Source: Siphonodentalium dalli
Lineage: Eukaryota > Mollusca > Scaphopoda > Gadilida > Siphonodentaliidae
Direction of reading: 5' to 3'
NCBI GenBank assembly: GCA_032622095.1
Contig: CP136066.1
Span: 106,165,319 to 106,229,318, forward strand
DNA length: 64,000 nt
The translations under genes and the position numbers were made by a program. Every line of letters starts with the position of its first letter. Positions within the stretch are counted from its first letter, which is position 1. Of this stretch, positions 28,001 to 34,000 are shown in pieces. Under the pieces are notes generated by a model that did not search any database, had not been told where the DNA came from, and saw only the letters and a program-made list of their open reading frames with translations.

Positions 28001-31000
28001 TCCTACTGTTTAACTTTTAAATTTGAGTATGAACTACCTGTAGAATCAGTTCCTGATAACATACACTTTTCATATTTAAAAAAATCTTCTGATGTATATT
28101 ATTGCAACACAGTTTTGTCTTCCAACACGCATACACAACATATGAACTAATTGAATTAAGAATGTGTATGTATGTCAATGTGAACACTTCAATTTCAAAG
28201 CTGAGTTCTAGCTACTTATTGTGAGGTAAATTTGACAAGTACTGACTCTTTTAGTCTTCAGAGTCCCAGTCTTCTCAGTCTTTAAAGTCTGGTGAGCGAC
28301 CCACAGTCATTGACTGTCTTGTTATATTATACACTTATGTAAATGGAGCTGTGCTGGCGCAGCATTAAAATCCTGTTCCAGTGCATTCTCTTATATGTGC
28401 AAGTCTTCTATAGGTAGCCTCGCATATAAAAGAGAATGCACTGACTTACAAGATGATGAATGTCAATATTTTTAGATCAATGTATTCTCTTAAATACATG
28501 AAGCTCCCTATGGGAGACTCGCATATATAAGAGAATGCATTGGCACAGGGTTTTTTGCCAAAAATTCAGGAAGCTCCCATCATTGAAGGTTAATAGTATA
28601 TAATTAAAACTCTATTTTCTCTCCCATTTTACACAATTCTGATTGGACAAGTAATAACAATCCCTTATTTACTTATTGCTTGTATTTCTCGGTAAATTTG
28701 TAAGTGACTGATTCACCAGCGTAGGAATTTGGGAATGGTTAACATTCACGCAGGTCGATTTTATCTAGAGTGTTTATGGTGTGTCCTTGGTTACCAATCC
28801 TTTCTCAGTAAATTGAAACTGTTTTAATGACAAATTATTATTTTTTTAACAAAACCATGATTGTTTTATCCTCCGCGTCAGTTTAATTTTGTTTACTTTT
28901 ATGTCAATCTTGACTTGAGCGGCCTTGAACTTCTTTTTTCTCACCTTTTCTTCATAGGCAAAATCACCCAATAAAATTTCCGTCCAATTGTTGGAGCTGG
29001 ATACTCAACTGATGGAAATTGTGAATTTTTCTAATTTGTTGAAATTAATGTCTTTTTTGGAGCAGTTGCTTTGCGAAATTACACAGTATTATTATGTTTG
29101 GCCACTTACAATTTTATACGCCCATAAATGCAACAATAAAGATGTTGATTACATATATACTGGGATTCTTTTTCAGTCATTTCAAGGTAATGTTCAGATA
29201 ATAAGTTCAACAAACATACCCAACTACTTGTCAGCGAGTATTTATGAAACTCATATCTCATTGAGAGCTTTCCGATGAATGGCAACAAGCCATATCTCCG
29301 ACTAAATCCTGAAAAGTTACCCATAACTCTGCTGTGGTTAACCCTTTGAACCCGACTGGCCGCAAAAGCGGCCAGCCAGAAAACGTTCATACACCCGACT
29401 GGCCGCAAAAGCGGCCAGCAGCATTCAGTGACATCATAAACCTATGTAGCATGTGTATGCATGTTATAACCATTGGTATATCCACTTATATCTATGTAAA
29501 TGATCCCAATCAACTTCAGCAGTGCCATGGGTGCATGTGTATGAGTTTGTTGCCGACTAGTTGGGGTAGAAAAACATGCGCATGCGCACAGCGCAGAATT
29601 CAACAAACGTACATTATTTGAAGCGATTCGGGTAAAAGCTCTACATTGTTGCGCGGTTCGCAGGATTGTAGAAGACACCATTTCGATCACTCTTTTTGGT
29701 TTATATGCATACATAATCAGTGTTCTGTCATATGTGAGGAAGGCACACGCAGTTTCTTATTTGAGTCAATTTGTTTCACGCATGCGCATAGGATAAAATG
29801 ATAAATGTATGGATTTTTGTGAAATGATACAATCATATCAAGGATATCCATAGTGCATAAATTTGCGTTATACAGCTGCACGTTTTGACATTGCACAAGA
29901 GTAGTACTGTGGAAATGGGTTGCATGGTCACAATACCATCTAGTCCGATCTACTTGCGCGTGCACATTACAAACACGTGGTCAAATCGTGCATTATTGAG
30001 CAATTATGTAAAGTTTAAGACTCGTGGCACCATTTGAACATGACCGTCACCGTGCCCTATATATAGGCGATGTCTAAAACGGGACGTAATACCATTGAAT
30101 GCACAGGGAAGTGGTGTCATTCGATCACTTGGGCTATATGCTTAGCAACCATTGATACCGTTAAATACAAACTACATGTACGTTCAATCTTCTGACCTGA
30201 TGTATCTCCAGTTTCACAATAGGGTACTGACTGCATAGAAAATGCCGTTTCTTAGCGCGGAATTATACGACGCTATAAGCTATAATTGCATTATACTTTC
30301 AGTTCCGGGTAGTTGCTTAGAAACCGTTACCAGGGAGTGGTCGTGTGGCAAAGTATACCGTTCTAAAAAAAATACACAGTGGCCCATGGGGACATACCTG
30401 TAAAATTTCAGACCTGTAGCACCATTTGAACATAACCATCAGCATGTGTATGCCAAGAATGTCTAAATTGGGGCATAATACAATTGGATTCACAGGGCAA
30501 TGGTGTCATTCGATCATTTGGGGTATTTGCTCAGCAACCGTTGCTACCCTTAAATATAAGTTAGGATCAGAATTCTGGCCAGATATATCTCAAATTTCAC
30601 AATAGGGTGTTGACTGCATCAAAAACGCCATTTCCTTGGACTGAATTACGACCGTAAAAGCTATAATTGTATTTTACTTTCAATACCGGGTAGATGCCTA
30701 GCAACCGTTACCAGGGAGTGACCACGTGGCAATGTAACCAGATCGTAAAATAATCAGTGGTCCATGGGGAACATACATCTAAAGTTTCGGAAATGTGACA
30801 CCACCTGAACATAAACAACACCATACATCTAAACACTGGCCACAATATAAAAAATACCACTGGGAGCCCAGGGTCAGGGTGTCGATCGTTGTGGGGAGCC
30901 AGGGTTCAAAGGGTTAAGGAGTAGATTATTTAGGGCATTACCATATAGAATATGTTGTCTTTCTTTACAGTGTTTCGTATACCATCTACACACAGGAGTG

Positions 31001-34000
31001 AGAGCAGGCGGAGGCATAGGTTAGTATACCAACAAATATTTAAATGGGAAATAAAAAAAAAACACGTTTGCAAGGTTTAGTTTGACGACCTTCAAACATC
31101 AAACTTTGGTCGCTATAAACTGCCGATGATCAGCTGATTCTGATTGGCAAACACTGTTTTGTTATATCTAATTTATTCCATTCAATATTGATGAATAACT
31201 TCAAACATGCAGCAAATGTGGCAACTCAACACACCAAAACACTCAACACACCAAAACTTAAAATGGTTAGGTTAATACGTGTATAAGTTTATTGTTTATA
31301 ACATGAACAATCTGTCTCCCAAGAACAAAAACTAGAAGTTCCCTTTCATTTATGCAAGGGTGTGAACTATGTGGACCTTGGTATTACTCTATACTGTTAG
31401 CAGTTCAAATAAGTGATGAGTCAATACAGCCTAGTATAGTTTGTTGTGATAAATAATGTTTTCTGCATTCATTTATAGGCAAACATCAATCTTTAGTGCT
31501 AATAAATCACCATGTGTTTTTGCACAAAGAATATTTTGAGGTTTGAAGTTATACAATCTAAACCTTTCTTTGTAGGTTATTAAACAGATGATACTAGTTG
31601 AAATAGCTTGTGTTGAATGAAAAAATTTCTTTTATTTATATTTCTGCTCTAATAATATCATAATAATATTTGAACCAGGGGACAATATAATGTTTCCAGT
31701 TTGTCTTTGGGTTTAAACTACTGATGCTAAAGAACATATGGGTAATGCTGTAAGGTTATCATCAAGTTTCGATTATTTTTTTCAGGTGACGAAATAGAGC
31801 CAGCTGATGGTGATATTTATGAGGTGTACCGAATATTATTCGACATCACATTTTTCTTCTTCATCATCGTCATTCTGCTGGCTATTATTCAGGGTAAGTA
31901 ACTCTGTGTAAAGTTGGACTTTTTCTTGCAATCCTGATTAATTTGCGAAGATTACTTTGGACATGAGGATAGTCTTGTCCAATGCACTATATATATCACT
32001 TGATAATTGTTAAGTCCTGATATCTAGCTGTGATGATTAATCCTTTGTTTATTTATACATTAATTAGATATGCATCAGCTGTATGTGTTGGTTAATCCAA
32101 CATTGTCCCTACTAATCTGGACCATCATAACTTTCAACAAAACTCAATTAAACCACATCGGATATAATATCGTATAATATTGGGAAAAGTAACATTAGAA
32201 TAGTATTAAGGTAAAACTTATATATTTAATCCTTTTGTCAGATCTAATTATTCCCTAAAAAACAATGCTGTCAACATGATGTTGAACACAACTGTACACA
32301 ACAGTGAATGCTATTATGTCAATAAAGAGAATTGTTGCTTTGTAGAGTGGAGTGGAGTTGCTTTGTAGAGTGGAGTGACTTTGTAGAGTGGAGTTTCCCC
32401 ATGACTTTAAAGGCCCACTTAATTTTTGAGTCACTGATTATTTTTTTTATGTTGCCTTGATATATGGTTTTAGTAACAATCTATGCCATAAAATATGATT
32501 CAAATACTATAATTCATCACCATTTGAAATTCTGTGTCTCAGAAGATGCCCATAGAGAAATAGAAAATAGCTGAAATCATAGAAAATTATCCCCGTTTTG
32601 GCTCCCAGAATGCAACATATTTCAATCTAAAATGTATTTTCAATGGAAGGGGAATAACTCTATCTTTAAGATTTAGTGTTATTCCCCTCCATTGAAAATA
32701 ATACAATTAGAACTACAATCCAGATGAAACAAAACATGTCAGTAACTCAACAAAAACAACATGTTCACAGTTTATTACACGGATAAGTTGAAAATTGAAA
32801 TTTTTTGGTATATAATATGGCATATATTTTATATATGTGATCTGGGTGTTCGAAAATTAAGTGGGCCTTTAAGTGGGCCTTTATAGATTTAATTATGAGG
32901 TGAAGATGATTAAAAACTTTTCTGATCTTTTTGCAGGTTTGATCATTGATGCCTTCGGAGAGTTGAGAGATCAGTTGGAGCAAGTCAAAGAAGACATGGA
33001 GGTAAGCGAATGTGAATAAGTTACCCAGGTTAATGAAATCTTGATTAGTAACCACATATTCATATTTGTTGTCTGTAAGTGTGATTGGGCATTCAATTCA
33101 GATGGACAACAGGATAAGTACATAAAATTGTATTCGCTGTAGCAGGAAGTCAAAAACAACCAGTCCTCTAAAACCAGTAGAGTGCTTTGCCCCAAGAATA
33201 GATGGACAATTAATACATCAGGTTCCTTAGGAACCAAACTATTCTTTTACTGACCTTAGCATACTAATGATATAGTATTCTCTCTTTTACTGACCTTAGC
33301 ATACTAATGATATAGTATTCTCTCTTTTCAGTCTAAGTGTTTCATATGTGGTATAGGGAAAGAATATTTCGACAAAGTACCGCATGGGTTCGAGACCCAT
33401 GTTCAAAAAGAACATAATTTTGCTAATTACATGTGAGTATCTTTGTTCATATTTGGGAATCTTTTTGCCTTCCCCATGATTTCTAATTTCAGATTTGAAT
33501 AATGCTTATTTTTAGCTCAACTTGATGTCAAATTTCAGCTGTTGTCATGGGTTGGCATCCGTCTGCGAGTGCGCGCATCCATTCAACAATTTCCTTTGGC
33601 ACACCATACAGGCCACATCCCTCATCCGATTGTCACCAAACTTCATACTGCCATCTTATATTTTACTCTTTGCATTACTAAATACTTTGGCATGCCCTGC
33701 AGCCAACATTCATTATCCAATTGATCCCAAACTTCATAATTATGGCTCTTCATGTTGAGCTCTGGTATTACTTAACCCTTTCAGTGCCAAGTCCGATTTT
33801 TGTATCAACCCATATTTCCTTGATCATTTTTCAAATTTTCAAATTTTCCATCAATGTATCACATTATTATAATCAATAAATTTGAAAAATGATCAAGGAA
33901 ATATGGGTTGATACAAAAATCGGACTTGGCACTGAAAGGGTTAAGCATCTCAAATTTCCACATTCATTATTGCTCCATTCACAGTAATGTATGACATTAT

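Noticed and set aside
28988-29278. 96-codon frame with hydrophobic residues, possibly an alternative RyR exon
   Set aside because: It ends inside the family A arm and has no similarity to the S5-pore region.
33388-33406. GGGTTCGAGACCC resembling a tRNA T-arm / B box
   Set aside because: It lies inside the RyR zinc-domain exon (HGFETH codons), and no cloverleaf can be drawn around it.
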